Positions 34,007-41,760 of a stretch of 41,760 nucleotides of DNA are shown here, piece by piece. The notes below the pieces were generated by a model. That model had not been told where the DNA came from, did not search any database, and saw only the letters and a list, made by a program, of their open reading frames with translations. The DNA is from an uncultured Asticcacaulis sp. (GTDB lineage: Bacteria; Pseudomonadota; Alphaproteobacteria; Caulobacterales; Caulobacteraceae). A program made the position numbers and the translations under genes. Every line of letters starts with the position of its first letter. Positions within the stretch are counted from its first letter, which is position 1. The stretch is from assembly GCA_936940865.1 (NCBI GenBank), contig CAKZJB010000127.1, positions 1 to 41,760 on the forward strand, given 5' to 3'.

Positions 34007-35095
34007 TTAGATTCGAGAGAGCAGCTTATCCCCTCCCGCGACGGGCGCCTTTGCCCGTGCCGCCTGGAGTTTATCGCGCGCCATGGCGTCGGCAACCTCG
34101 TTTGTGATCACATTGTCGCGGGCCGCGCGCTTGAAGATGGCCCTCAGCCGGTCACCGATCGCATCGACGCGCGCGGTCACCACAGCCGTGTCATTGTCGC
34201 CGGACAGTTCGCCCGACACCATGATGATGCCGCCGGCATTGATGACATAGTCGGGCGCATACAGAATGCCGCGCTCGGCCAGCAGCCGGCCGGCCTCGGG
34301 GGTCGCCAGCTGATTGTTGGCGGCACCCGCCACGATGCCGGCACGGATATAGCGCGCGGCATATTCCGTGATTGTGGCGCCGAGCGCACACGGGGCGACG
34401 ATATCGACCGGTTGCGTCAGGATATCGTCGACCGAGACGCCGACGGCGCCGAAGCGCTGTTGCGCTTGCGCCACCCGCGCCGGGTTGATGTCGGCCACAA
34501 CCAGGTTGGCGCCCAGGTTGAACAGCTCCTCGCAAAGATACATGCCGACATGGCCCAGGCCCTGGACGGCGACACTGAGCCCCGCCAGGTCGCGGCGGCC
34601 AAGCTTTGCCAGCACGGCCGCTTCGATGCCGACGCGCACGCCGCGGGCCGTGTAGGGCGACGGGTCCCCGCCCGACTTCCCCGCGCCGGCGGCAAGCCCG
34701 CCGACGTGCTTCGTGGTGGTGGCGACGATTTCCATATCGGCGACCGATACGCCGACATCCTCGGCCGTGATGTATTGGCCGTTCAGGCTGTCGACGGCGC
34801 GGCCGAAGGCCTTCATGACCTCGGTCCGCTTTTCCGCCGGCACCGGCCCAAGAATCACCGCCTTGCCGCCCCCCATGGGCAGGTCAGCCATGGCGTTCTT
34901 GTACGACATCCCGCGCGAGAGGCGCAGGGCATCGGACAGGGCGGCATTCGACGTTTCATAGGTCCACAGGCGGCAGCCGCCGGCGGCCGCGCCGCGCGCC
35001 GTCGAATGAACGGCGATGATGGCTCTCAGGCCGCTTTCGGCGTCCTCCACCATCAATACCTTTTCGTGGCCGTCATAGTCGGGATGGTCAAACAT
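34007..35095 (-). CDS. Leucine/valine dehydrogenase (Glu/Leu/Phe/Val dehydrogenase family)
   Basis: NAD-dependent oxidative deaminase of 362 residues converting branched-chain amino acids to 2-oxoacids. The substrate-binding Lys66 and catalytic Lys78 lie in SYKNAMADLPMGGGKAVI, TAEDVGVSVADMEIV follows, and the Rossmann fold begins at VAVQGLGHVGMYL. APCALGATI and GAANNQLA are the C-terminal signatures that favour Leu/Phe/Val over glutamate dehydrogenases. It overlaps the end of the oxidoreductase gene by eight bases, so the two are translationally coupled. That coupling suggests they act in series: amino acid to 2-oxoacid to acyl-CoA. Confidence 0.92.
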   Translation of the reverse strand: MFDHPDYDGHEKVLMVEDAESGLRAIIAVHSTARGAAAGGCRLWTYETSNAALSDALRLSRGMSYKNAMADLPMGGGKAVILGPVPAEKRTEVMKAFGRAVDSLNGQYITAEDVGVSVADMEIVATTTKHVGGLAAGAGKSGGDPSPYTARGVRVGIEAAVLAKLGRRDLAGLSVAVQGLGHVGMYLCEELFNLGANLVVADINPARVAQAQQRFGAVGVSVDDILTQPVDIVAPCALGATITEYAARYIRAGIVAGAANNQLATPEAGRLLAERGILYAPDYVINAGGIIMVSGELSGDNDTAVVTARVDAIGDRLRAIFKRAARDNVITNEVADAMARDKLQAARAKAPVAGGDKLLSRI

Positions 35096-38000
35096 GCACC
35101 TTGTCCTTTGGAGTCTTCACCGGCGCTTGTCGGCCGGCCGTGGCATTATCGGGTGAAATCGGGGCGTCGAACTGTGCGAGCAGTTCGTTGCGATGGGCAT
35201 CGACCTTGGCCAGGTTGCCGGCCTTGACGTGGCCGAAGCCGCGGATGTCTTCGGGCAGGCGCGCCAGAGCGACAGCGATGTCGCGCTTTTCCGCCGTGAA
35301 CTCGGCCGACAGGCGGGTGATCAGCGCGAAATAGTCGGCGACCAGCTTGCGTTCCGTGCGGCGTTCCGCCGTATAGCCGAAGAGGTCGAAGGCCGTGCCG
35401 CGCAAGCCCTTGAAGCGCTGCAGGACGGCGAACAGCTTGAAGACCCACGGACCGAACTTGCGCTTCTTCGGGTTCCCCTGCGCGTCCTTTTCGCCGAGGA
35501 TGGGCGGCGCCAGGAAGACCGAGACCTTGTCGGGATTTTCGAACTGTTCGCTGAGCGCCTGGCGGAATTCGGGGCGCATATAGAGCCGCGCCACTTCGTA
35601 TTCGTCCTTATAGGCCATCAGCTTGAAGGCATTGCGCGCCACGGCTTCGCCGAACGTTGCGTCGGCGCGGCGGGCCAATTCGACCAGATCGGCATAGCGC
35701 TTTGCGTAAGCCGCGTTCTGATAATCGGTCAGGTCACGGATGCGCGCGGCGACGAAGGCGTCCAGATCGAAGGGAAGTTCGACCCTCTCCGGCGCTTCGA
35801 GACGGCCCGCGACGAAGGCGCGGCCCAGCGAAAACGCCATAAGGTTCGCCTTGACCTCTGCACCGTTGAGCGTGATGGCGCGTTCGACCGCGGCGCGCGA
35901 CAGCGGCACAAGGCCCGACTGCCAGGCGGCGCCCAGCATGACCATCAGCGCATAGACGGCGTCGCCAAGATAGCGCCTTGCCAGGCCGGCGGCATCGATC
36001 ATGTGAAGCGTCTCGACCGCGCCCTTCACGCGCCGCGTCATGCTCAGCACGTCGAACACGGTATGCGTCGAATCGAGCGTGAATTCCGCCGTCGGCGTCA
36101 GCGTGCTGTTGAGCCACCCCACCGTGCGGTCCTTCGACAGCAGCGGCAGGCTCGACTTGCCGTGCGCGGTCACCATGTCGGCGGCGATCAGCGCGTCGGC
36201 CTCGCCCAGCGGGATACGGCCGCCGGGCAGCGGATGGCCCTTGCGTGCCAGGCGGATATGGGCGTCGACCGCGCCGCCGCGCTGCGCCAGGCCGATCTGG
36301 TCGACGCAGACGACCTCGGTCTCGTCGATATGGGCGGCCATGCCCAGCATGGCGCTGAGCGAGGTCACGCCCAGGCCGCCGATGCCGGTCAGCAGGATGT
36401 TGTAGGGCTGGTCGTTCAGCACCGGCGGCGTGATGTCGGGCAGGTCGGCGATCAGGTGGGTGATGTCGGCGGCCTTCGCCTTTTTCAGCTGCGCGCCGTC
36501 GATCGACACGAAGCTGGGGCAGAAGCCCTTGACGCACGATGTGTCGATATTGCACGCCGACTGGTCGATCTCGCGCTTGCGGCCAAGCTCTGTGTCCTTC
36601 GGGCCGACCGCGATGCAGTTCGACTTCACCGAGCAGTCGCCGCAGCCTTCGCAGACCGCGCTGTTGATGAAGATGCGCTCCTTCTTTTGCGGCGCCAGCC
36701 CGCGCTTGCGGCGGCGGCGCAGCTCGGTGGCGCACATCTGGTCGTAGATCAGGACCGTCGTACCGCGGATGCTTTTCAACTCGGCCTCGGCAACCTCGAG
36801 GTCGTCGCGGTGATAAAAGCTGACGCGCGGCGGCATGCTCGGGTGCCCGCGCCAGCGGTCGGGATGATCCGACACCAGAACGATATGCTTGACGCCTTCG
36901 GCCGCGACCTGCTGCGCCACGGTAACCGGGTGCAGCACGCCGTCGACGTGCTGGCCGCCCGTCATGGCGACGGCGTCGTTATACAGAACCTTGTAGGTGA
37001 TGTTGACGTGCGCCGCGACCGCCTGGCGGATGGCCAGCAGGCCAGAGTGGAAATAGGTGCCGTCGCCCAGGTTGGCGAAGATATGCGGCTCGTCGGTGAA
37101 TGGCGCCTGGCCGACCCAGGTCACGCCTTCGCCCCCCATATGGGTGCAGATTTCCGAGTGCCGGTCAGGCATGAACTGCACCATGTAATGGCAGCCGATG
37201 CCGGCCGTGGCGCGCGAGCCTTCCGGCACGGTCGTCGAGGTATTGTGCGGGCAGCCGGCGCAGTAGAACGGCTTGCGCTGATGCAGAGTCGTGACGCCAT
37301 CCTTTGCGGCGGCGCGCGCCTTAACCTGATCGACGATAGCGTGGCGGTACGGCGTCCGGGCAAATTCCGGTAGAACCTCGAAAAGCGCGATGGCGACGTG
37401 CGCCGTATCGAGGTCCATGGTATCGCGGATGAGCGGCGCGCCCCAGCGGTCGACCTTGCCCAAGACATGCGGGCGGCGGCCGTCCGGCAGGGTATAGAGC
37501 GCGTCGCGCAGTTGCGGCTCGATCAGCGCGCGGCGCTCCTCGACCACCAGAACGGTTTCCAGACCGTCGGCAAAGGCCTTGGCCGCCACGGGATCGAGCG
37601 GCCAAACCATGCCCACCTTCCACAGGCGCAGACCGATGTGGTGGGCTTCGGCCTCGTCGATTTCGAGCAGGCGCAGGGCATCGAGCACATGGAGATAGCC
37701 CTTGCCGCTGGCGGCGAGGCCAAGACGCGCGCGCGGCGTGTCGATTACGACCGGATCGAAGCCATTCAGGCGCGCAAAGGCCTGCGCCGCCGGCAGGCGA
37801 TGGTGGCGGTGGCGGACTTCCTTGGCTTCCGGCGTGTCGTTGAGACGGATGTTAAGGCCGCCTTCGGGCAGCCGATAGTCGGGAATACGCACGTTATAAC
37901 GCGCCGGATCGAGATGGACCGAAGCCGATGCGTCCATCAGATCGGCGATCGTCTTGATGCCGACCCAGCAGCCGGCATAGCGCGACATTTGAATGCCCTT

Positions 38001-38549
38001 GGCGCCGAAATCGATGACCTCGTCGATCGTCGCCGGCGACAGGACGGGCATTTCGGCGTCGGCAAAGGCGAATTCCGACTGGTTCGGCAGGGTCGACGAC
38101 TTGCAGCTGTGGTCGTCGCCAGCCAGGGCCAGAACGCCGCCCAGCGCCGAGGTGCCGGCGAAATTGGCGTGCTTGAAGACGTCGCCGGTCCGGTCGACGC
38201 CCGGGCCCTTGCCGTACCAAAGGCCGAAGACCCCGTCCTTGCGATGGCCCTGGAACAAGGGCACGTGCTGCGTGCCCCAGACGGCCGTGGCGCCGAGGTC
38301 CTCATTGATGCCGCGTCGGACCAGGATATCGTGCGCGTCCAACAGGTCCTTGGCCTGTTCGAGCTGCATGTCGTAGGTGCCGAGCGGGGAACCGCGATAA
38401 CCGGAAATGAAACCCGCCGTATTGAGGCCGGCCGCGCGGTCGATGCGCCGGATCAGCATGGGCAGCCTGACCAAAGCCTGGACGCCCGTCATAAAGGCCC
38501 GGCCGGTTTCCAGCGCATACTTGTCCGCGAGGGTGACCTCAGACCGCAT
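35088..38549 (-). CDS. Fused indolepyruvate-type 2-oxoacid:ferredoxin oxidoreductase
   Basis: Single-chain 2-oxoacid oxidoreductase of 1153 residues that decarboxylates 2-oxoacids to acyl-CoA and reduces ferredoxin. Order of parts: N-terminal pyrimidine-type domain (GVQALVRLPMLIRRIDRAAG, GYRGSPLGTYD), FYCAGCPHNTST at about 431, thiamine-diphosphate motif ANLGDGTYFHSG at about 496 with YNDAVAMTGGQ, an iron-sulfur cysteine cluster CEGCGDCSVKSNC at about 630, the gamma domain GIGGLGVTSLSAMLG at about 720 with IGLAQRGGAVDAHIRL, and a C-terminal DUF6537-type region. Family members act on indolepyruvate or phenylpyruvate, but the genes downstream point to branched-chain 2-oxoacids. It is divergent from an Lrp/AsnC gene. 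The enzyme class is firm; substrate is inference. Confidence 0.93.
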   Translation of the reverse strand: MRSEVTLADKYALETGRAFMTGVQALVRLPMLIRRIDRAAGLNTAGFISGYRGSPLGTYDMQLEQAKDLLDAHDILVRRGINEDLGATAVWGTQHVPLFQGHRKDGVFGLWYGKGPGVDRTGDVFKHANFAGTSALGGVLALAGDDHSCKSSTLPNQSEFAFADAEMPVLSPATIDEVIDFGAKGIQMSRYAGCWVGIKTIADLMDASASVHLDPARYNVRIPDYRLPEGGLNIRLNDTPEAKEVRHRHHRLPAAQAFARLNGFDPVVIDTPRARLGLAASGKGYLHVLDALRLLEIDEAEAHHIGLRLWKVGMVWPLDPVAAKAFADGLETVLVVEERRALIEPQLRDALYTLPDGRRPHVLGKVDRWGAPLIRDTMDLDTAHVAIALFEVLPEFARTPYRHAIVDQVKARAAAKDGVTTLHQRKPFYCAGCPHNTSTTVPEGSRATAGIGCHYMVQFMPDRHSEICTHMGGEGVTWVGQAPFTDEPHIFANLGDGTYFHSGLLAIRQAVAAHVNITYKVLYNDAVAMTGGQHVDGVLHPVTVAQQVAAEGVKHIVLVSDHPDRWRGHPSMPPRVSFYHRDDLEVAEAELKSIRGTTVLIYDQMCATELRRRRKRGLAPQKKERIFINSAVCEGCGDCSVKSNCIAVGPKDTELGRKREIDQSACNIDTSCVKGFCPSFVSIDGAQLKKAKAADITHLIADLPDITPPVLNDQPYNILLTGIGGLGVTSLSAMLGMAAHIDETEVVCVDQIGLAQRGGAVDAHIRLARKGHPLPGGRIPLGEADALIAADMVTAHGKSSLPLLSKDRTVGWLNSTLTPTAEFTLDSTHTVFDVLSMTRRVKGAVETLHMIDAAGLARRYLGDAVYALMVMLGAAWQSGLVPLSRAAVERAITLNGAEVKANLMAFSLGRAFVAGRLEAPERVELPFDLDAFVAARIRDLTDYQNAAYAKRYADLVELARRADATFGEAVARNAFKLMAYKDEYEVARLYMRPEFRQALSEQFENPDKVSVFLAPPILGEKDAQGNPKKRKFGPWVFKLFAVLQRFKGLRGTAFDLFGYTAERRTERKLVADYFALITRLSAEFTAEKRDIAVALARLPEDIRGFGHVKAGNLAKVDAHRNELLAQFDAPISPDNATAGRQAPVKTPKDKVHV

Positions 38550-38655
38550 GGCATTTCCTGTAGTGTATCGTTTTAATTACCGATGAGACTAACTCCGTAT
38601 TGCGCGAATGTGCTTCCGAGTTGCCTCGGGTAAGCGCTGGTCATCGGATAACTTT

Positions 38656-38702
38656 TCTGCAAATATGCAGCTACGTAGATAAAATTTTTGCTGCGGAGCA
38701 AA
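38656..38702. promoter_or_regulatory. Two dyads in the Lrp/oxidoreductase intergenic region
   Basis: CTGCA-AATA-TGCAG (38656-38669) and TTTTGCT-GCGG-AGCAAAA (38685-38702) lie just upstream of the Lrp/AsnC start in an AT-rich stretch between divergent genes. Their centres are about 31 bases apart, close to three helical turns, which would suit an oligomeric Lrp-type regulator. They are candidates for autoregulation and for control of the catabolic block. Confidence 0.45.
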
Positions 38703-38979
38703 ATAAAGAATGCCCAAGGGGAAAAACGTCCAAACCCTGGATGAGATCGACAAGCGGATTCTGCGCTGCCTGCGCGAGGACGCGCACCTGACGACCCAGG
38801 AAATCGCCGACCGCGTCGGCCTGTCGCAGACCCCTTGCTGGTCGCGCATCAAGCGGCTGGAAGAGACCGGCGTCATAGCGGGCTATGTCGCCCTGCTCGA
38901 CCCGGAAAAGGTCGGCCGGCCGTTGTCGGTGATTATCGAGATCAATCTCGACCAGCACGACGACGAAAAGATCGAGACA

Positions 38980-39010
38980 TTCTCCCGCCACCTGGCGCAG
39001 TTGCCCGAGC
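38980..39010. other. Probable junction between two different genomes or genomic segments
   Basis: Left of this point the plus strand encodes an Lrp/AsnC protein; right of it the minus strand encodes what looks like the beginning of another protein, and each is broken here. About 20-30 bases fit both sides, as expected from joining at a short shared sequence. Beyond it the only gene is a topA that reads as Rhizobiaceae. See findings. Confidence 0.55.
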
Positions 39011-39090
39011 ATCTGGCGAATATAAGCGAGGTTTCCACCTGGCCCGTCTCCGCCGGAGCGATTGGTACCGTCGCGACCCGTCATAGCCAT
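39001..39090 (-). pseudogene. N-terminal fragment of a small alphaproteobacterial protein, cut at the junction
   Basis: On the minus strand an ATG at 39090, preceded by GGAAGGCGGG, opens MAMTGRDGTNRSGGDGPGG, then NLAYIRQMLGQLRQVA before running into the Lrp sequence. The NL-YIRQML-QLR pattern recalls a short conserved Rhizobiales protein of unknown function that continues with a Met-Leu-rich helix; this is recall and was not checked. The rest of the gene is absent. Confidence 0.35.
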
Positions 39091-39327
39091 CCCGCCTTCC
39101 GCAACCTTAGATACATTTATACGCGTATCACCAACTACTAAACGCAAAGTGGCATAGTTTATCTTTGATTGCAACTTACGACACCTCTTCCATTAGTTGT
39201 ATCCGGTGGTGCTGGCAAAAATGGGCAATGCCTCTTGACCGCGGACAAAAGGCCATCCATGTCGAGAGGTCAGATTAGAGGTGGCGCATTCCTGCCTGCC
39301 GCCCTTTGCACGCCCTAGAGAGCCATT

Positions 39328-41760
39328 ATGAATGTTGTCGTCGTAGAATCTCCGGCCAAGGCCAAGACCATCAACAAGTATCTTGGGCCGGGCTACAAGG
39401 TTCTCGCATCCTTCGGACACGTCCGTGATCTTCCCGCCAAGGACGGTTCGGTGCTGCCCGACCAGGATTTCGAAATGTCCTGGGAAGTGGACGGCGCCTC
39501 GGCCAAGCGGATGAAGGACATTGCCGACGCCGTCAAAGGCTCCGACGGCCTGTTCCTCGCAACCGACCCGGATCGCGAAGGGGAAGCCATTTCCTGGCAC
39601 GTGCTGGATCTTTTGAAGAAGAAGCGCGTGATCGGCGACAAGCCGGTCAAGCGCGTCGTCTTCAACGCCATCACCAAGAAGGCGGTGCTGGATGCCATGG
39701 CCAATCCGCGCGATATCGATATCGCGCTGGTCGATGCCTATCTTGCCCGCCGCGCGCTGGATTATCTGGTCGGCTTCAACCTGTCGCCGGTTCTGTGGCG
39801 CAAGCTGCCCGGCGCCCGCTCCGCCGGCCGCGTCCAGTCGGTGGCGCTGAGGCTCGTCTGCGACCGCGAGTCGGAGATCGAGCGCTTCGTTCCGGAAGAA
39901 TACTGGAACCTCTCGGCCCTCCTGAAGACACCGCGCGGCGACGAATTCGAAGCGCGCCTCGTGTCTGCAGACGGAAAGCGCCTGCAAAGCAAGTCGATTG
40001 CCAATGGCGAACAGGCAAATGACCTCAAGGCGCTTCTGGAAGGTGCTGCCTATGCGGCTGAGTCCGTTGAAGCGAAGCCGGTCAAGCGCAACCCTGCCCC
40101 GCCCTTCACCACCTCGACCCTGCAGCAGGCGGCCTCCTCGCGCCTCGGCTTCTCCGCCTCGCGCACCATGCAGGTGGCGCAGAAGCTTTATGAAGGCGTC
40201 GACATCGGCGGCGAGACGGTCGGCCTCATCACCTATATGCGTACCGACGGCGTGCAGATGGCGCCGGAAGCGATCGATGCGGCGCGACGCGCCATCGGCG
40301 ACCAGTTCGGCGAACGCTACCTGCCGGAAAAGGCCCGCTTCTATTCCACCAAGGCGAAGAATGCCCAGGAAGCGCACGAAGCCATTCGGCCCACCGATTT
40401 CAACCGTTCGCCGGACAAGGTGCGCCGCTTCCTCGAGGGCGATCAATTGCGCCTTTACGAACTGGTTTGGAAGCGCGGCATTGCCAGCCAGATGGCCTCT
40501 GCCGAGATGGAGCGCACGACGGTCGAGATCGCCGCAACCAACGGCGCCGATCGCGCCGGGCTGCGTGCCGTCGGGTCCGTCATCCGCTTCGACGGCTTCC
40601 TGGCCGCCTATATCGATAGCCGCGAAGAGGGTGATGCCGCGGGCGAGGATGATGACGACGGTCGCCTGCCGGAGATCAATGCCCGCGAGGCGCTCGCCAA
40701 GAACAAGGTCAATTCCAGCCAGCATTTCACCGAGCCGCCGCCGCGCTATTCGGAAGCATCGCTGATCAAGAAGATGGAAGAGCTCGGCATCGGCCGCCCC
40801 TCCACCTATGCCGCGACGCTGAAGACGCTGAGCGACCGCGAATACATCGTCATCGACAAGCGCAAGCTCATCCCGCATTCCAAGGGCCGGCTGGTCACGG
40901 CCTTCCTCGAAAACTTCTTCACGAAGTACGTGGAATATGATTTCACCGCCGACCTCGAAGAAAAGCTCGATCGGATTTCCGCCGGTGAACTCAACTGGAA
41001 GCAGGTCCTGCGCGATTTCTGGCAGGACTTTTTCGCCCAGATCGAGGACACCAAGGAACTGCGCGTCACCAATGTGCTGGACGCGCTGAACGAGGCGCTC
41101 GCCCCGCTCGTCTTCCCGAAGCGCGAGGATGGTTCCGATCCGCGCATCTGCCAGGTCTGCGGCACCGGCAACCTGTCGCTGAAGCTCGGCAAATACGGCG
41201 CCTTCGTCGGCTGCTCCAACTATCCGGAGTGCAATTTCACGCGCCAGCTGACGGCCGATGGCGCGGAAGCCGAAGCCTCGACGCTCAACGAGCCCAAGGC
41301 GCTCGGCACCGACCCGATGACGGGCGAGGAACTGACGCTGCGGTCGGGCCGTTTCGGACCCTACATCCAGCGCGGTGATGGCAAGGATGCCAAGCGTGCC
41401 TCGCTGCCGCGCGGCTGGAAGCCGGAAACGATCGACCACGAAAAGGCGCTGGCGCTCATCAGCCTGCCACGCGATGTCGGCCAGCACCCGGAGACGGGGA
41501 AGATGATTTCTGCCGGCATCGGCCGTTACGGTCCCTTCCTGCTGCATGACGGCACCTATGCCAACCTCGAAAGCGTCGAGGACGTGTTCACCGTCGGCCT
41601 CAACCGGGCTGTCACGGTTCTGGCGGAAAAGCAGAGTAAGGGTGGTGGTCGTGGCCGCACCGCTGCTGCGGCGCTGAAGGAACTCGGCGATCATCCGCAA
41701 GGTGGCGCGATGACCGTACGCGAAGGTCGCTACGGGCCCTATATCAACTGGGGCAAGGTC
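39328..41760 (+). CDS. topA: DNA topoisomerase I, 3' end cut by window
   Basis: Type IA topoisomerase that relaxes negative supercoils; essential in most bacteria. The visible 811 codons contain the TOPRIM start VVVVESPAKAKTINKYLG, the metal-binding DPDREGE at residues 80-86, GARSAGRVQSVALRLVC, the active-site Tyr303 in LITYMRTDG, YSEASLIKKMEELGIGRPSTYA and a zinc finger at about 609-635 (CQVCGTGNLSLKLGKYGAF, then VGCSNYPEC). C-terminal GRFGPYIQ and GRYGPFLLHDGTYANL repeats follow and the frame continues past the edge. The protein reads like Rhizobiaceae TopA. The start follows AGAG; 186 bases without a gene precede it, AT-richer than the rest. Usual Rhizobiaceae neighbours such as dprA are not seen. 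Confidence 0.96.
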   Translation, partial: MNVVVVESPAKAKTINKYLGPGYKVLASFGHVRDLPAKDGSVLPDQDFEMSWEVDGASAKRMKDIADAVKGSDGLFLATDPDREGEAISWHVLDLLKKKRVIGDKPVKRVVFNAITKKAVLDAMANPRDIDIALVDAYLARRALDYLVGFNLSPVLWRKLPGARSAGRVQSVALRLVCDRESEIERFVPEEYWNLSALLKTPRGDEFEARLVSADGKRLQSKSIANGEQANDLKALLEGAAYAAESVEAKPVKRNPAPPFTTSTLQQAASSRLGFSASRTMQVAQKLYEGVDIGGETVGLITYMRTDGVQMAPEAIDAARRAIGDQFGERYLPEKARFYSTKAKNAQEAHEAIRPTDFNRSPDKVRRFLEGDQLRLYELVWKRGIASQMASAEMERTTVEIAATNGADRAGLRAVGSVIRFDGFLAAYIDSREEGDAAGEDDDDGRLPEINAREALAKNKVNSSQHFTEPPPRYSEASLIKKMEELGIGRPSTYAATLKTLSDREYIVIDKRKLIPHSKGRLVTAFLENFFTKYVEYDFTADLEEKLDRISAGELNWKQVLRDFWQDFFAQIEDTKELRVTNVLDALNEALAPLVFPKREDGSDPRICQVCGTGNLSLKLGKYGAFVGCSNYPECNFTRQLTADGAEAEASTLNEPKALGTDPMTGEELTLRSGRFGPYIQRGDGKDAKRASLPRGWKPETIDHEKALALISLPRDVGQHPETGKMISAGIGRYGPFLLHDGTYANLESVEDVFTVGLNRAVTVLAEKQSKGGGRGRTAAAALKELGDHPQGGAMTVREGRYGPYINWGKV

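Larger units (their letters stand above)
38710..39141 (+). pseudogene. Lrp/AsnC-family regulator with a foreign C-terminus (truncated)
   Basis: The first 100 residues are a normal Lrp/AsnC protein: LDEIDKRILRCLREDAHLTTQ, EIADRVGLSQTPCWSRIKRLEE (helix-turn-helix), GVIAGYVALLDPEKVGRPLS, and the start of the effector domain to FSRHLAQLPE. The expected RAM-domain continuation (a glycine/aspartate-rich YD..L.V segment and a final helix-strand) is missing; instead about 43 unrelated residues lead to a stop at 39141. Total 143 residues against about 155 for the family. It lies divergent to the oxidoreductase gene, so the intact version probably regulated the branched-chain amino-acid block. The break coincides with the presumed junction at about 38.98-39.01 kb. 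Confidence 0.8.

Noticed and set aside
35193-37373. 726-codon open frame antisense to the ferredoxin oxidoreductase
   Set aside because: Composition is typical of antisense shadow frames and the sense gene is intact with cofactor motifs.
35088-38549. Pyruvate:ferredoxin oxidoreductase
   Set aside because: Domain order, the CAGCPHN segment and the C-terminal DUF6537-like part match the indolepyruvate-type fused enzyme instead.
39193-41700. 835-codon open frame antisense to topA
   Set aside because: Shadow of the topoisomerase gene; no domain recognised.

Overview
The window is GC-rich, gene-dense DNA of an alphaproteobacterium. Gene content (non-hemolytic phospholipase C, GH31 glycosidase, ECF42-type sigma factor, CocE/NonD hydrolase, DUF3617 and DUF4349 lipoproteins, 2-methylcitrate cycle) and abundant short palindromic intergenic repeats suggest Caulobacterales or a close relative from about 1 to 39.0 kb; this is a judgement from protein recall, not a search. 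The last 2.7 kb (topA and its upstream region) looks like Rhizobiaceae. The switch falls inside an Lrp/AsnC gene whose C-terminal half is lost, so the right end may be an assembly chimera or a recombination junction.

Layout. 0-2.1 kb: an NCS1 permease (cut by the window edge) coupled to glutathione-dependent formaldehyde dehydrogenase, minus strand. 2.2-4.1 kb: a DGPF/YCII protein and its ECF42-type sigma factor, with a matching ECF42 promoter. 4.2-10.1 kb: a Tat-exported alpha/beta hydrolase, a VOC protein, an exported GH31 glycosidase behind a LacI-type operator, and a Tat-exported phospholipase C whose start codon lies in a perfect hairpin. 10.1-13.7 kb: an Old Yellow Enzyme, then a promoter, a SAM-I riboswitch and the metX-metB pair for methionine synthesis. 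13.7-20.7 kb: a secreted tandem NTF2-like protein, an aldo/keto reductase with a clear terminator, the divergent ohr/ohrR peroxide pair, a DUF4349 lipoprotein, a PhzF protein, two DUF3617 lipoproteins and uracil-DNA glycosylase. 20.8-24.7 kb: a CocE/NonD hydrolase, a hairpin-packed intergenic region, a YafY/WYL regulator and a TetR repressor.

24.8-39.0 kb is the functional core. prpB-prpC-prpD (2-methylcitrate cycle, plus strand) converge on a minus-strand block: fused indolepyruvate-type ferredoxin oxidoreductase, Leu/Val dehydrogenase, methylmalonate-semialdehyde dehydrogenase (one frameshift), acyl-CoA dehydrogenase, 3-hydroxyisobutyryl-CoA hydrolase and 3-hydroxyisobutyrate dehydrogenase. 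Read together they form an almost complete route from valine to propionyl-CoA and on to pyruvate plus succinate. The fused 2-oxoacid:ferredoxin oxidoreductase stands where a branched-chain 2-oxoacid dehydrogenase complex would be expected. An Lrp/AsnC regulator is divergent from this block.

No tRNA, rRNA, CRISPR array, prophage or transposase gene was seen. The most interesting points are the valine-to-pyruvate super-cluster with its oxidoreductase substitution, several cis-regulatory structures (SAM-I riboswitch, ECF42 promoter, start-codon hairpin, operators overlapping start codons), two intergenic repeat families, and the junction at about 39.0 kb.
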